A stretch of DNA of 64,000 nucleotides from positions 1 to 64,000 of the forward strand of contig NZ_JAPSJL010000005.1 in the NCBI RefSeq assembly GCF_031178195.1. The letters run 5' to 3'. How positions within the stretch are numbered: position 1 is the stretch's first letter; each line of letters starts with the position of its first letter. The stretch comes from Zhihengliuella sp. Its GTDB lineage: Bacteria > Actinomycetota > Actinomycetes > Actinomycetales > Micrococcaceae. A program made the position numbers and the translations under genes. The notes below the pieces were generated by a model. The model did no database searches. It was not told the DNA's origin and saw nothing but the letters and a program-made list of their open reading frames with translations. Positions 34,135 to 43,061 of the stretch are shown here, one piece after another.

Positions 34135-34326
34135 GTGGCTGCGCAAGAACGTTCGAGGGTCGGGCGCGAGCTCTTCCGCCGAGCGTTCGGGCCGTTCGAC
34201 GACGTACGCCAGAAACTGCTCCTCACCGACGATGAGCCGCGCCAGAGGGCGTTCTACGAGGCGATGGGCTTCACCGAGATCCGCGACTTGAAGCACCCGA
34301 CACGCGCGTTCGCCAAGTTCGGTTGA
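34135..34326 (+). pseudogene. C-terminal remnant of a GNAT acetyltransferase
   Basis: A 63-codon frame whose last ~35 residues (LLTDDEPRQRAFYEAMGFTE) match the acetyl-CoA-binding C-terminus of GNAT enzymes. The upstream half of the domain is absent, so this is a truncated remnant rather than a functional enzyme. It begins 7 bp after the AhpD-like gene. Confidence 0.6.
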
Positions 34327-34374
34327 ATCGTCGAACCAGGGAACGGAGGAGCGTGGATCCCGACCGCCTCTGCG

Positions 34375-35358
34375 CTAGCAATCCGTCACCTCGCCCGACT
34401 CAAGGGAGCTGCGTTCCCGGTCCCACCAGCCGAGCACGCGGAGCGCGTGGAACGTCACCCACTTCGAGGGCTCCCCGGCCGGCACGTCCACGTGCGCCCA
34501 CACGGCGCCGGCCAGGCGATGTCCTTGCAGCCACGTGCCCTCCGGCTGGCGTTTGCCGCGGATGATCTCGATCGCCTCGGACATGCGCTCATCCGGGGCC
34601 GTTCCGTCGGCGATCCCGGCGGCCCGAAAGTAATCGGCGGCGGCGAGGATGTTGTAGTACGCGCGCCGGGGATGGGCCAGACTCAGCGCGTGCTCGGAGA
34701 ACGGCTCGCCGGTCGAGAGGCGGCGGAAGAGCGAGCGCGCCAGCAGGTACTCCTCCCCGCGGCGTCGCGCATCCCGCACCCGATCCGCGTCGCCCGTGGC
34801 GAGCTGGTAGTCGAGCAACCCGATGAGCGCGTTGAGCGTGGAGTGGAACGACGACCGGTCCGAGCCGTCCGTCCACTCGCAGTTCCATCCGCCGTCGGGC
34901 AGCTGATGGCCCAGGAACCACGTCACGATCCCGTCGACGTCGGCTCCCAGCCACAGGCCGTTGGAGAGCGTCCACGAGTTGATGCAGCAATCCACTTCGC
35001 CCTGCCAGTAGGGCAGATCGTCGTACTCCCACACGACCTTGTCCAGCTTTTCTGCGGTGCCGTGCACGACGCGGGCGTCGAGGCCCCACTCACGCAGGTC
35101 CTTGAGCACCCAGGTGGTGGCGGTCCATGGCTGCGGCTCATCCTCGCGGAACTCCCAGCTCGACGGGAAGAAGGCCCCTCCGGCCCAGGTTCCCTCTGGG
35201 TCCTGGTGGGAGAGCAGCTCGGCGCCGATCCCCTCCGTCGCGACTCTGGCTCGGGTCGCCTCCCAGACAGCAGGCGGTGCGCCGAGCAGGTCCCGCTCGA
35301 CCTGCCATCGCAGTGCGGGATCCGCGTCGACCAGCCATGCCTCGACCTTCCCGTCCAC
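34375..35358 (-). CDS. Squalene-cyclase/prenyltransferase-fold protein
   Basis: A 327-aa soluble protein built of QDPEGTWAGG, QLPDGGWNCEW and RQPEGTWLQGH repeats, the QxxDGxW-type motifs of the alpha/alpha toroid of squalene/hopene cyclases and prenyltransferases. No DXDD cyclase motif is visible, so catalysis as a terpene cyclase is unlikely; homologues are annotated only as squalene cyclase-like. Start GTG at 35358 is preferred over a TTG four codons upstream because AGGAG precedes it by 4 nt, with TAGGCT further upstream as a probable -10. Confidence 0.7.
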   Translation of the reverse strand: MDGKVEAWLVDADPALRWQVERDLLGAPPAVWEATRARVATEGIGAELLSHQDPEGTWAGGAFFPSSWEFREDEPQPWTATTWVLKDLREWGLDARVVHGTAEKLDKVVWEYDDLPYWQGEVDCCINSWTLSNGLWLGADVDGIVTWFLGHQLPDGGWNCEWTDGSDRSSFHSTLNALIGLLDYQLATGDADRVRDARRRGEEYLLARSLFRRLSTGEPFSEHALSLAHPRRAYYNILAAADYFRAAGIADGTAPDERMSEAIEIIRGKRQPEGTWLQGHRLAGAVWAHVDVPAGEPSKWVTFHALRVLGWWDRERSSLESGEVTDC

Positions 35359-35464
35359 GGTGCTCCTCAAGTCTGGGTCGTGGAGGCGAGCCTAACTCGG
35401 GCAGCTCGGGTTCGACCAGATTGTCCACAGACCGCAGCCTCGTCGACTCCGTGATGGCTGACCG

Positions 35465-36325
35465 CTACACCCCTAGGTGCTGCCCTCCCGACTGCACGTG
35501 GCCGGCCAACGCCGGAACCACGGTCTCCCATAGCGAGGGCGGTGGGGCTTCGTGGCCCATGCCGTCGACGCGAAGCAGAACGGAGTCCGGAATCATGCGG
35601 GCAAGCGCCTCGCCGTGCGGCAGGGGGAACAACGGGTCCGTGTCACTGTGCAGGACGAGCGTGGGTGCCGAGATCGACGTCGGGTCGGGCTCGGTACCGG
35701 CGGCGACGAGGAAATGATTGGTCATCGACGCCTCCATGTCCTGACCCCGGCCGAATTCCACAGTCGCGATCGCCCGGCAACGCTCCTCGTCGAAACCGTG
35801 CGAACCGGCGTAGGGCCGCTCGGCCTCGACACGGTATTCGACGACGGCCGAGGCGTCGGTCCAGTCCTCCACGCCGGGGAGGCTGCCCTCCGCCAGTCCG
35901 AGCCTCGCGGCCGGCGGCGGCAGTTCCCCTGCATCTCCCCCGGCCGGCGACGATTCGATCAGCGTGAGCGTCCGTACACGCCCCGGCGCGTGGACCGCGA
36001 GGTACTGCGCGACCCCGCCGCCCATCGACAGTCCCACGAAGTGCGCCGAATCGACGCCGAGCCCGTCGAGGATCCGCAGCGGATCAGTCGCCAAGTCGAC
36101 GCCGGTGTAGTCCGGTCGGCCAGCCGGGCCGGTCGTCGACTGCCCGGTGTCCCGTTGGTCGTATCTGAGGACGTGCAGTCCCTGCGCGGCGAGTGCCTGG
36201 CAGAAATCCGGGGTCCACCAGTCCATGGACTGAGTGGCCCCGGCGATGAGCACAACGAGAGGGGCGCTCGAATCGCCGAATTCGTCGACGGCCAGGGAGA
36301 CGCCTTCGCACTGGATGGTCTTCAC
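35465..36325 (-). CDS. Alpha/beta hydrolase (esterase-like)
   Basis: A 286-aa alpha/beta hydrolase. LIAGATQSMDWW forms the oxyanion region, VGLSMGGGVAQ the nucleophile elbow (Ser), HSDTDPLFP the acid Asp and MGHEAPP the catalytic His. It resembles aclacinomycin methylesterase/RdmC-type and related hydrolases. GTG at 36325 is chosen because it opens the conserved domain and has GGAGGAGG 9 nt upstream; the frame continues further but antisense to the next gene. Confidence 0.82.
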   Translation of the reverse strand: MKTIQCEGVSLAVDEFGDSSAPLVVLIAGATQSMDWWTPDFCQALAAQGLHVLRYDQRDTGQSTTGPAGRPDYTGVDLATDPLRILDGLGVDSAHFVGLSMGGGVAQYLAVHAPGRVRTLTLIESSPAGGDAGELPPPAARLGLAEGSLPGVEDWTDASAVVEYRVEAERPYAGSHGFDEERCRAIATVEFGRGQDMEASMTNHFLVAAGTEPDPTSISAPTLVLHSDTDPLFPLPHGEALARMIPDSVLLRVDGMGHEAPPPSLWETVVPALAGHVQSGGQHLGV

Positions 36326-36427
36326 CTCCCGGATCCTCCTCCGCCGAGGGCGGTCCGTCAACGGCCGGGGCACGTTCGCAGGAGCCCGCCCTCCGATCCG
36401 AACGAGGCGGAGAAGATCCGCAACCGC

Positions 36428-36955
36428 GTGGAAGACGACGACGTCGTCATCGGCGTGCGGATGGGAACGCTGTTCGATGCCGCACGGTGGGCGGTCGACC
36501 TGCCGCAAAAGGAGCTCGAGACGCTGTTCGAGCATCCGGCCTACGAGGCGCGCCTGTCAGCATTCTGCGTCCTGGATTTTCGTGCCCGCCGAAAACTCGC
36601 GGACCGCGAGCGTGCCGCGCTGGCGACGATCTATTTGGAGCGGCACGACGCCATCACCTCTTGGGACATGGTGGACCGGGCGGCTCCACGAGTTCTCGGT
36701 TGGCCGATTCTCATCGGAGCCATCGACGGCGGCGTACTCGACGATCTCGCGGCCGCGGCCGATCCACTCCGACGCCGATCGGCCATCACTGCCCCGCTCT
36801 GGTTCATCAAGAAGGGCACCCCGGAGGACGTCGTCCGCGGACTCGCGATCGCAGACTCGCTCGCCGGCGACGAGCACCCGCGCGTCCGCTCCGCAGTACA
36901 GATCTTCCGGAAGCACGCCGACCAACGCCTGCGGAATGACGGGGAAGGCGGATGA
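36428..36955 (+). CDS. DNA alkylation repair (AlkD-like) protein, N-terminus uncertain
   Basis: HEAT-repeat protein of the AlkC/AlkD-like superfamily: ARLSAFCVLDFRARRKLADRE, then LERHDAITSWDMVDRAAPRVLG, a hallmark of the family (the Trp-Asp pair binds damaged DNA). From GTG 36428 it is 175 aa, beginning in EDDDVVIGVRMG, a typical early motif, so only a few N-terminal residues may be missing. No good ribosome-binding site is visible and the family start could not be placed. It is divergent from the hydrolase with only ~100 bp between them. Confidence 0.65.
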   Translation: MEDDDVVIGVRMGTLFDAARWAVDLPQKELETLFEHPAYEARLSAFCVLDFRARRKLADRERAALATIYLERHDAITSWDMVDRAAPRVLGWPILIGAIDGGVLDDLAAAADPLRRRSAITAPLWFIKKGTPEDVVRGLAIADSLAGDEHPRVRSAVQIFRKHADQRLRNDGEGG

Positions 36956-37060
36956 CCCATCCGAACACGTCGGCACGTCGGGTCCCCGCTCCTGGGCGGC
37001 GAGTGGACTCATGCTGGGCCTCGTCGTGACTGTGAACCCTCCAGGGTTCAGCTCCTGGGT

Positions 37061-37726
37061 TCAGCTCCGGGGCGGCTCCGGAAGACCGAGCTCGGCACCG
37101 AGTGCCACGAGTTCGGACGCAACCAGGCCGGGGTCGGTCAGAAACTCCAGATGCGCCCCGGGGACCTCTCGCACACGCCACCCTGAGTCGGTCGCCCAGG
37201 CGCGCTCCACCGCATACGTCTGGCCGAAGGCCAGATAGGCGCGCCGTCCCGTCGCCCACCCAACTGGTACCGGCAACCGGCTCGTGAAGTAGGACATCGA
37301 GAGACGTGGTGCCGCCGCCACGGATCGCTCGAATGAAGCGGCGTCGGGATAGAGCGGTTCGACGTCCTCCCGCGCCCACCACTCGGGCCATGGGGGAAGC
37401 CGGCCGGCGTCGTCCTTCGGGAGACCTGTCAGGAAATCCCTGAGCTCGACCGGAGCCAGCAGCGTGTCCGTGCCGTCCCCGGTCGGGAGCGCGGCGTCCA
37501 TCGCGACGGCCGCGATATCCCGGACCTGCGCCAGCGCCGGCAGGTAGTACCCGGCGTTGCTGTGAGCGATGAGCAGGTCGGTGGAGTCGCAGACCGCATT
37601 CCCGAACGCCGTGAGCACTTCGTGCGGATCCGAGGGGTCGCGTGGAAGGTTTGCCACGGCGACGTGCCAACCGGCAGTAGCCGCAAGGACGGATACCAAT
37701 GGCTCGTAAGGGGCCTGGCCCAGCAT
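37061..37726 (-). CDS. Alpha/beta-hydrolase-fold protein, 5' end uncertain
   Basis: A 221-aa protein from ATG 37726. HSNAGYYLPAL provides a Ser nucleophile elbow (S-N-A-G, not the strict GxSxG) and VPGAHLEFLTDP the likely His. The preceding beta-strand LALLLPSP is encoded in frame upstream of this ATG, but that part has no start codon before the methyltransferase stop; the gene may begin at a rare CTG or have lost its first codons. It lies directly downstream of the methyltransferase. Confidence 0.6.
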   Translation of the reverse strand: MLGQAPYEPLVSVLAATAGWHVAVANLPRDPSDPHEVLTAFGNAVCDSTDLLIAHSNAGYYLPALAQVRDIAAVAMDAALPTGDGTDTLLAPVELRDFLTGLPKDDAGRLPPWPEWWAREDVEPLYPDAASFERSVAAAPRLSMSYFTSRLPVPVGWATGRRAYLAFGQTYAVERAWATDSGWRVREVPGAHLEFLTDPGLVASELVALGAELGLPEPPRS

Positions 37727-37761
37727 CGGGCTGGGAAGGAGCAGCGCGAGACCATGCGGTC

Positions 37762-38361
37762 CTACGCGTACCGCAGGATGGTGACGGCGAAGTCGGCGTC
37801 GTCGTGCCAGGCCTTGAGGTCCCAGGTCGAGAACCGATGCTCGACCCGCAATCCGGCCTCCGCCGCATAGCGGTCGAATTCGGCGAGCGCCAGGTGCCGG
37901 TTCACATGGAGGCCGACGGCGATGAACCCCTCCGGGCTGACGCAGGCCCGCACTCGGCGCAGGACCTCGGTCTCTGTGCCCGGCGCGACGAAGACGATCA
38001 CGTTGCCGGCCATGAGCACGGCGTCGAAGGGGTCCGCCCGCTCGAGCGTCTCCAGATCCAGCTCGGTCAGGTCGACGACGGCGTAGGACGGGCCCGGGTG
38101 GTCCTGCCGTGCGGCGTCGATCAGCTCGGGGTCCGCGTCGACGCCGACGACGTCGTGGCCGCGGGTGTGAAGCTCGCCGGCATGCCGGCCCGGGCCGCAT
38201 CCGGCGTCAAGGATCCGAGCCCGCCGCGGGACCATGGCGTCGATCAGCCGCGCCTCCCCCACGAGATCCTGGCCCTCGGCCGCCATTCCGCGGAAACGGT
38301 CGATGTACCACTGCGAGTGGCCGTCCTTGGTCTCGGTCGCCCAGCGCGTCGGTTCTGCCAT
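37762..38361 (-). CDS. Class I SAM-dependent methyltransferase
   Basis: A 199-aa enzyme with a Rossmann methyltransferase fold: motif I ILDAGCGPGRHAGEL binds SAM, GVDADPELIDAAR is motif II, and PFDAVLMAGNVIVF the post-II region. The acceptor substrate is unknown. Start ATG at 38361 sits 6 nt after TAGCAT, a leaderless arrangement. It is co-directional with the hydrolase-like gene 35 bp downstream. Confidence 0.88.
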   Translation of the reverse strand: MAEPTRWATETKDGHSQWYIDRFRGMAAEGQDLVGEARLIDAMVPRRARILDAGCGPGRHAGELHTRGHDVVGVDADPELIDAARQDHPGPSYAVVDLTELDLETLERADPFDAVLMAGNVIVFVAPGTETEVLRRVRACVSPEGFIAVGLHVNRHLALAEFDRYAAEAGLRVEHRFSTWDLKAWHDDADFAVTILRYA

Positions 38362-38367
38362 GGCTCC

Positions 38368-38373
38368 ATGCTA
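38368..38373 (-). promoter_or_regulatory. -10 element of the methyltransferase gene, leaderless
   Basis: Minus-strand TAGCAT, six bases, ATG. No Shine-Dalgarno. Confidence 0.5.
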
Positions 38374-38447
38374 GAGCCCCAGGAGCGATGCGCCTCTCGC
38401 CGGTCCAGCCGTGGTGCCTAGGATCGGAGAGCTAGGTCGACTACCGA

Positions 38448-38657
38448 TTGACTGATACCGGCTCGAGCCTGACCCACCTCGTCAAGGCGTTGGCCGATTG
38501 GTCGCTCGAGCACCCGGACACCATCGCCTGGGCTCGCCAGGAGTACGACGTGCAGCATCCCGACAACGAGATCCAAGGATTTCCGGCGACAACAACGGTT
38601 GAGGGGCGCGGCCTTCGACTCACCCGTTACACCGACATCATCGGTTCATCGGCGTAG
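38448..38657 (+). CDS. Small hypothetical protein
   Basis: A 69-aa frame starting at TTG with an acidic, tryptophan-containing sequence (ALADWSLEHPDTIAWARQ, then GRGLRLTRYTDIIG). The amino-acid composition looks protein-like and the C-terminal 31 bp overlap the convergent aminotransferase gene. No domain is recognised and no ribosome-binding site is clear; it may be a remnant. Confidence 0.35.
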   Translation: MTDTGSSLTHLVKALADWSLEHPDTIAWARQEYDVQHPDNEIQGFPATTTVEGRGLRLTRYTDIIGSSA

Positions 38658-39430
38658 GCCCCCTGCAGTTGGCGCACGAACTCGGGGTCCTGACCGAGCG
38701 GCGCGTCGCCGATCCGTGCGACCGGGATGCCAGGACTCCATGTGTTCATCACTACAGCGGAAAGACGCGCCCCGAGCTCCGAGGGGCTCACATCCCGACT
38801 CTGCTGCGGGATGCCGAGCGCGCGGAGGCGACGGACAAGGATCTGCATGGTGACGCCGGGGAGGACCTCGGCTCCCGGGCAGATCACGGACTCACCGCCC
38901 CAGAAGGCAAGGTTCCAAATCGTCGCCTCGCTGAGTCGACCCGAGCGATCCGTGAACGCGGCGTCGTCGAAGCCGCGTGCGTTCGCGCGCCGGAGCAGGA
39001 GCGTCTTGGAGACCTCGCGGACGTGCTTGACGAGGGGGAGATGCCTCTCGTGCTCGACTACGTCGAGGAAGAGAGGGCCGGTAGGCGGCTCGGCGGGGCC
39101 GGTGACCTTAACCAGCACGTCGAGGTCGAGGCTGTCGCCGGCAGGTGCGAACTCTCCAGGTCGCGAATTGATGAAGCAGGTCAGCGATACCTCGGGCGGA
39201 GCGACAGCCAGAGCGTTGCGCAGGTAGCCACGAATCACTCCTTCGGACAGGTGCTGGCCGAAGAGCGAGTCGCTGGCGGACCGGAGACGCTCCAGGTGCA
39301 GGTCCAGGCCCCGCACCCGATGATCGCGGACCTGAATCGCGGTGAAGTGAGCGAACCCGGCGAAGGCCAGCGGCGCGAGGTCCGCCGCGTCGGCCGATTT
39401 ACCGTTGAACTGAGTGATCGAAGTGGTCAT
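38627..39430 (-). CDS. Class IV aminotransferase (PabC/Ilv-like)
   Basis: A 267-aa PLP enzyme of fold type IV: RGLDLHLERLRSASDSLF at the N-terminus, VKHVREVSKTLLLRRAN (Lys candidate), FTDRSGRLSEATIWNLAFW (the conserved Glu of fold type IV) and PGVTMQILVRRL. Members are branched-chain transaminases, D-amino-acid transaminases or aminodeoxychorismate lyases; the exact one is unclear. ATG at 39430 lies 7 nt from TACCGT on the minus strand. Divergent from a MerR-type regulator. Confidence 0.83.
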   Translation of the reverse strand: MTTSITQFNGKSADAADLAPLAFAGFAHFTAIQVRDHRVRGLDLHLERLRSASDSLFGQHLSEGVIRGYLRNALAVAPPEVSLTCFINSRPGEFAPAGDSLDLDVLVKVTGPAEPPTGPLFLDVVEHERHLPLVKHVREVSKTLLLRRANARGFDDAAFTDRSGRLSEATIWNLAFWGGESVICPGAEVLPGVTMQILVRRLRALGIPQQSRDVSPSELGARLSAVVMNTWSPGIPVARIGDAPLGQDPEFVRQLQGAYADEPMMSV

Positions 39431-39456
39431 GGAACTGACGGTAGGAGTTGACACCA
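39431..39456. promoter_or_regulatory. Short divergent promoter with imperfect dyad
   Basis: Only 26 bp separate the two start codons. ACTGACGGT on the left and ACACCAGT on the right form an imperfect inverted repeat spanning the minus-strand -10 (TACCGT) and the plus-strand GGAG. A MerR-type protein encoded next door could bind here. Confidence 0.4.
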
Positions 39457-39837
39457 GTGGCAGAGGCAAGTCGCGAAGCCGTGGACCAACGGCTCCGGAT
39501 CGGGGATCTCGCCGCACTCACCTCCACGACGCCTCGGATGCTCCGGCACTACGAGAACCAGGGGCTCATCGAGGCGGAGCGATCCTCGACGGATCAGCGC
39601 CTGTTCTCGCCCGCGATCATCGAGCAGGTCCACTCGATCCGCAGGCTCCTCGGGGCGGGGCTGCCCGTCGACGCTATCCGGGAGCTGCTCGAATGCATCC
39701 ACGACACAGACCGGCTGGAACCATGCGCTGTGCCGCTGCTCGTCGACCACCTCCACGCCCATGACGGCCGCATCGCCGAGCTCACCAGCACCCGGGACGC
39801 GCTTCAAGGGCTGATCGACTCGTCAGGAGGTAGGTAG
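39457..39837 (+). CDS. MerR-family transcriptional regulator
   Basis: A 126-aa protein with the MerR winged HTH (RLRIGDLAALTSTTPRMLRHYENQGLI) and a helical dimerisation segment ending in ALQGLIDS. There is no Cys-rich metal site, so the ligand is probably organic or absent. GTG at 39457 is chosen for the GGAG 9 nt before it; an alternative TTG lies three codons upstream. Probable autoregulator and regulator of the divergent aminotransferase. Confidence 0.85.
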   Translation: MAEASREAVDQRLRIGDLAALTSTTPRMLRHYENQGLIEAERSSTDQRLFSPAIIEQVHSIRRLLGAGLPVDAIRELLECIHDTDRLEPCAVPLLVDHLHAHDGRIAELTSTRDALQGLIDSSGGR

Positions 39838-39844
39838 TTCTTGG

Positions 39845-40255
39845 CTATTCCGGCGGCTGTCCTTGGACGCCAATTGTGTGTCCCTGGAGGGCCAGACCGG
39901 TTCGGTAAAGCTCGATCAGCAGAGGACGGAGCTCTCGGCCGCGGTCGGTGATCCGATACGCGGTCCGACGTGGGAAGTCGTTCATGACAGTCCTCTCCAC
40001 GAGCCCTGCGGAGACGAGCTCGCTCAGCCTGTCGGACAGGACTTTGTCGCTGAGCTGCGGCAGCGCCTGGGCCAGTTCGGAGTAGGAGAGGGGGCGTCCA
40101 GGCATGAGGTCGCGCAACACGAGCGTCGTCCAGCGTCCGGCGATCGCAGTCAGGGAGATTTCGACCGGGCAGTCCGGCGACGGGGCTCGCGTACGCCCGT
40201 CGGCGGTCAGCACGAGCTCCTCGTCCCACCGCGTGCTTACCGCTTGGTGAGCCAC
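39845..40255 (-). CDS. HxlR-family winged-helix regulator
   Basis: A 136-aa regulator: CPVEISLTAIAGRWTTLVLRDLM is the HxlR signature (conserved Cys and the GxW motif), followed by the winged HTH (SYSELAQALPQLSDKVLSDRL) and a dimerisation helix. The conserved Cys may sense electrophiles or oxidants. GTG at 40255 with AGGAGG just upstream is preferred to an upstream ATG that would clash with the divergent gene. Confidence 0.85.
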   Translation of the reverse strand: MAHQAVSTRWDEELVLTADGRTRAPSPDCPVEISLTAIAGRWTTLVLRDLMPGRPLSYSELAQALPQLSDKVLSDRLSELVSAGLVERTVMNDFPRRTAYRITDRGRELRPLLIELYRTGLALQGHTIGVQGQPPE

Positions 40256-40280
40256 GAGACCTCCTGATTCGCTGGACGGC

Positions 40281-40700
40281 ATGACCGAGAACATTGTCCC
40301 ATCCGTCAGTGACTTTCCGCTGGCCACCAGCCCCGAGCAGCAGCCGCACGTATTCGCCGCAGCGTTCAACACCGGCGACCCTGACGTCGTCGAGCGCGTG
40401 TACGAGCAAGCGGGAGTCTTCATCAGCAGCCCCGGTCAGATCACGACCGGCGCGGACCGCCGCGAGGCCAATGCCCGCATGGCGTCCCTCGGACTTCCCA
40501 TCGAAGTCCGGCCGCGCCACGTCTACGTGGCGGACGACATCGCGCTACTCATCGTGGACTGGACGATCGCCGGCACCGCACCGGATGGCGAACAGGTCGA
40601 TATCCGGGGGACAGCGACGGACGTAGCGCGCCGCGGCGTGGACGGCACCTGGCGCTACATCATCGACAACCCTTGGGGAACTGCGACGCAGGCGCCGTAG
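40281..40700 (+). CDS. SnoaL/NTF2-like small protein
   Basis: A 139-aa protein with an NTF2-like cone fold pattern: VFAAAFNTGDPDVVERVYEQAGVFIS, GADRREANARMASL, then paired strands ending in DGTWRYIIDNPWG. Homologues are ketosteroid-isomerase-like or DUF4440 proteins of varied function. It is divergent from the HxlR regulator with 25 bp between starts, suggesting regulation by it. Confidence 0.78.
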   Translation: MTENIVPSVSDFPLATSPEQQPHVFAAAFNTGDPDVVERVYEQAGVFISSPGQITTGADRREANARMASLGLPIEVRPRHVYVADDIALLIVDWTIAGTAPDGEQVDIRGTATDVARRGVDGTWRYIIDNPWGTATQAP

Positions 40701-40934
40701 TTGGAGAGCCCTGAGGCGCGGCCGCGAAGGCGAGACGTGCTTTGGCCAAGACTCTGCGCTCGCCGGCTCACTTGCGGGTCTCGTCGACGGTCGCCACAGC
40801 ATCGAGGCCGATCGGAGCCGATCAGGTCTCGCAAGCCCGATCGAGGCCTCGAGCTGCTGCCGCCGCGAGCCCCAGGTTGCCGTGCGACAGACCGATGCAT
40901 AGCGGTCTGTACCTTTGCAACCACGTTCGGTTGG

Positions 40935-41756
40935 CTAGGCGGGGAGCGTGACGTTGCCTTCGAGGTATCGCACGCACCGCCCTGACAAGTGGACGCGATC
41001 GCCGTGCAGACGGATCGCGACCGTCCCTCCTCGCGATGACATTTGGCGAGCCGTCATGGCGTCCGTGCCCAGATGTTCTGCCCACAATGGGGCCAGTTGG
41101 CAGTGGGCTGAACCGGTCACCGGATCCTCAGGAACTCCGGCTTGGGCACCGAACCAGCGCGAGACGAAGTCGAACTCTGTGCCGTCGCCGTTCGCGGTGA
41201 CCGCAATGCCACGCACCGGCAGCGACGCCAGGTACGTCAGGTCCGGGCTGAGTTCTCGAACCGTCTGGGCATCTGCGACGGTGTAGATCAAGTCGGTCGC
41301 GCGATGCGCGTCCAACACCTCAGCTCCGAGCGCTCGCGCAATCAGTGGGTCGACGTCGACAGGGGTCGGTGGCTGGGCGGGGAAGTCCATGGTGATCAGA
41401 CCATCCGGCGATCGGGTCACAGTAAGCCAGCCGCTGCGCGTGGAGAACTGGAGCGCGTCGGCATCGTCGTGCACGTCGTCGAACAGATAGGAGGATGCGG
41501 CCATCGTGGCGTGGCCGCACAGATCGACCTCAGTCGCGGGGGTGAACCAGCGCAGATCGTAGGCAGGCCGGGCCGAGTCGGGCGCGTCGTCGGCATGACG
41601 TTCGACCAGATACGCGGTCTCGGAGAGATTGTTCTCGAGGGCCAGTTGCTGGAGTACATCGTCCGGAAGCCAGTGCTCCAGCGGCATGACCGCTGCAGGG
41701 TTGCCTTCGAAGAGCGTTTCGGCGAACGCATCAACCTGCACCAATGGAATTTTCAC
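40935..41756 (-). CDS. PhzF-family isomerase/epimerase-like protein
   Basis: A 273-aa two-domain protein of the PhzF/DAP-epimerase fold. The N-terminal motif VDAFAETLFEGNPAAV and NNLSETAYLV (catalytic Glu) are present, followed by RWFTPATEVDLCGHATMAAS and the second-domain GVPEDPVTGSAHCQLAP. Phenazine genes are absent, so it is a stand-alone family member of unknown substrate. Confidence 0.88.
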   Translation of the reverse strand: MKIPLVQVDAFAETLFEGNPAAVMPLEHWLPDDVLQQLALENNLSETAYLVERHADDAPDSARPAYDLRWFTPATEVDLCGHATMAASSYLFDDVHDDADALQFSTRSGWLTVTRSPDGLITMDFPAQPPTPVDVDPLIARALGAEVLDAHRATDLIYTVADAQTVRELSPDLTYLASLPVRGIAVTANGDGTEFDFVSRWFGAQAGVPEDPVTGSAHCQLAPLWAEHLGTDAMTARQMSSRGGTVAIRLHGDRVHLSGRCVRYLEGNVTLPA

Positions 41757-41792
41757 AACGACCTCTCGACGTACTGACTATCCAAGATGAGT

Positions 41793-42770
41793 CTATGTGT
41801 CGCCGGAGATCAGTTCGTGAGCCGTCAAGCCCTCTGGAAGCCCTGAACGCTCTGAGTGATCTCGGCTGACAGCTGCACTCGCGACGGAGAGCCGACTGCG
41901 CCGTTGGTCGACAACGCCGTACACGCACACGAGGAGGACCAGGAGGGCGAGCAGGGTCCACGAGGCGATGCCGTGCGACCAGCCGAACCACGTCGTCTCA
42001 GTGAGGAAGCTGATTGCCGGAACGCTGGCCATGAGGATCGCCGTCAGGGTCGGATCGGTGCGCATCATGCCCGACTGGATCAGGAACAACGGCAACGCCA
42101 CCGCGGCGAGCCCCAGGGGCACGATCCAGGACAGGTCATGCAGTAGGACTGCGATGTCGCCCTCGAACCCGTAGTCGCGAGCAGCCAATCCGAACGCGAC
42201 GATGTAGGCGAGGTGGTAGCGGACAGCCAGAATGCTCGAGGCGTCCACCCCACGCTCCCCGAGCGAGCGTGACAGGATCGCGAGGATCGCCATGCCGGCA
42301 CCGGCGACCAGGGCGAGCAGCACGCCGACGACGTACTGGTTACCGGCCGGCGATGACTGCGCCTGCGTCGCGCCGAACGCGATCGAACAAGCAAAGACGC
42401 TGAGTGCGAGCAACCAGACACTCCACGGCGCTCGCTTCTTGCGCCAGAGCGCCAACAGGAGGGTGGCCAGAGGTGCGAACGCGGCCTCCACGCCGGCGGC
42501 GAGCGATGCCGGGATCCACGCCAGCGCCAGATAGAAGGCCCCGAACGTCATCAGGGTGGCAAGATTCAGTGCGGCGACGTGTGACCAGTCCAGCTGAGGG
42601 AGCAGCCGTCCGGCGCGGGCGCAGTGGGATGCCTGGCCGGCCAGAGACGCGCACAAGAACGCGACTCCCATGAAGAGGAAGACGGTCTCCGTGCCGATCA
42701 CGGCACCGACCACGGCGTTGGCCACACCCATGCTGAGGCAGCCGAGAATGATCATCAGCATCGGCACCAC
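41793..42770 (-). CDS. EamA/DMT-family permease
   Basis: A 325-aa protein with ten hydrophobic helices arranged as two EamA-like halves, typical of drug/metabolite transporters exporting amino acids or other small molecules. Start GTG at 42770 (VPMLMIILG). Co-directional with PhzF 36 bp downstream. Confidence 0.78.
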   Translation of the reverse strand: MVPMLMIILGCLSMGVANAVVGAVIGTETVFLFMGVAFLCASLAGQASHCARAGRLLPQLDWSHVAALNLATLMTFGAFYLALAWIPASLAAGVEAAFAPLATLLLALWRKKRAPWSVWLLALSVFACSIAFGATQAQSSPAGNQYVVGVLLALVAGAGMAILAILSRSLGERGVDASSILAVRYHLAYIVAFGLAARDYGFEGDIAVLLHDLSWIVPLGLAAVALPLFLIQSGMMRTDPTLTAILMASVPAISFLTETTWFGWSHGIASWTLLALLVLLVCVYGVVDQRRSRLSVASAAVSRDHSERSGLPEGLTAHELISGDT

Positions 42771-43061
42771 TCTATCGGCCAGGACTCCTGATCAGATGCC
42801 TTCCAAGCTGCCAGTACCTCCGGGTGACACCGCTAGGTGCTACGTGCCGTCTAGATCAGTCCGTAGGTCAGCAGGGCGGCGATGAACCATCGCTATCCGC
42901 TATGAACACCGCTGCCACAGAACGAAACGCCAACGCGGTCACTGGCAGCGCCACGACCGTGGCGCGGGCCCATCACAAGGCGCGTCTGCTCAACTGTGGA
43001 TTCCCCGATACCTCGCTCGGGCCTAATGTCGTCAACACGTCGCAACTTTCTCGCTCTGGAC
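42771..43061. other. Intergenic stretch without a convincing gene
   Basis: About 290 bp of lower-GC sequence between the EamA start and the 3' end of the FAD oxidoreductase. No ORF with family resemblance, hairpin or RNA gene is evident. Confidence 0.4.
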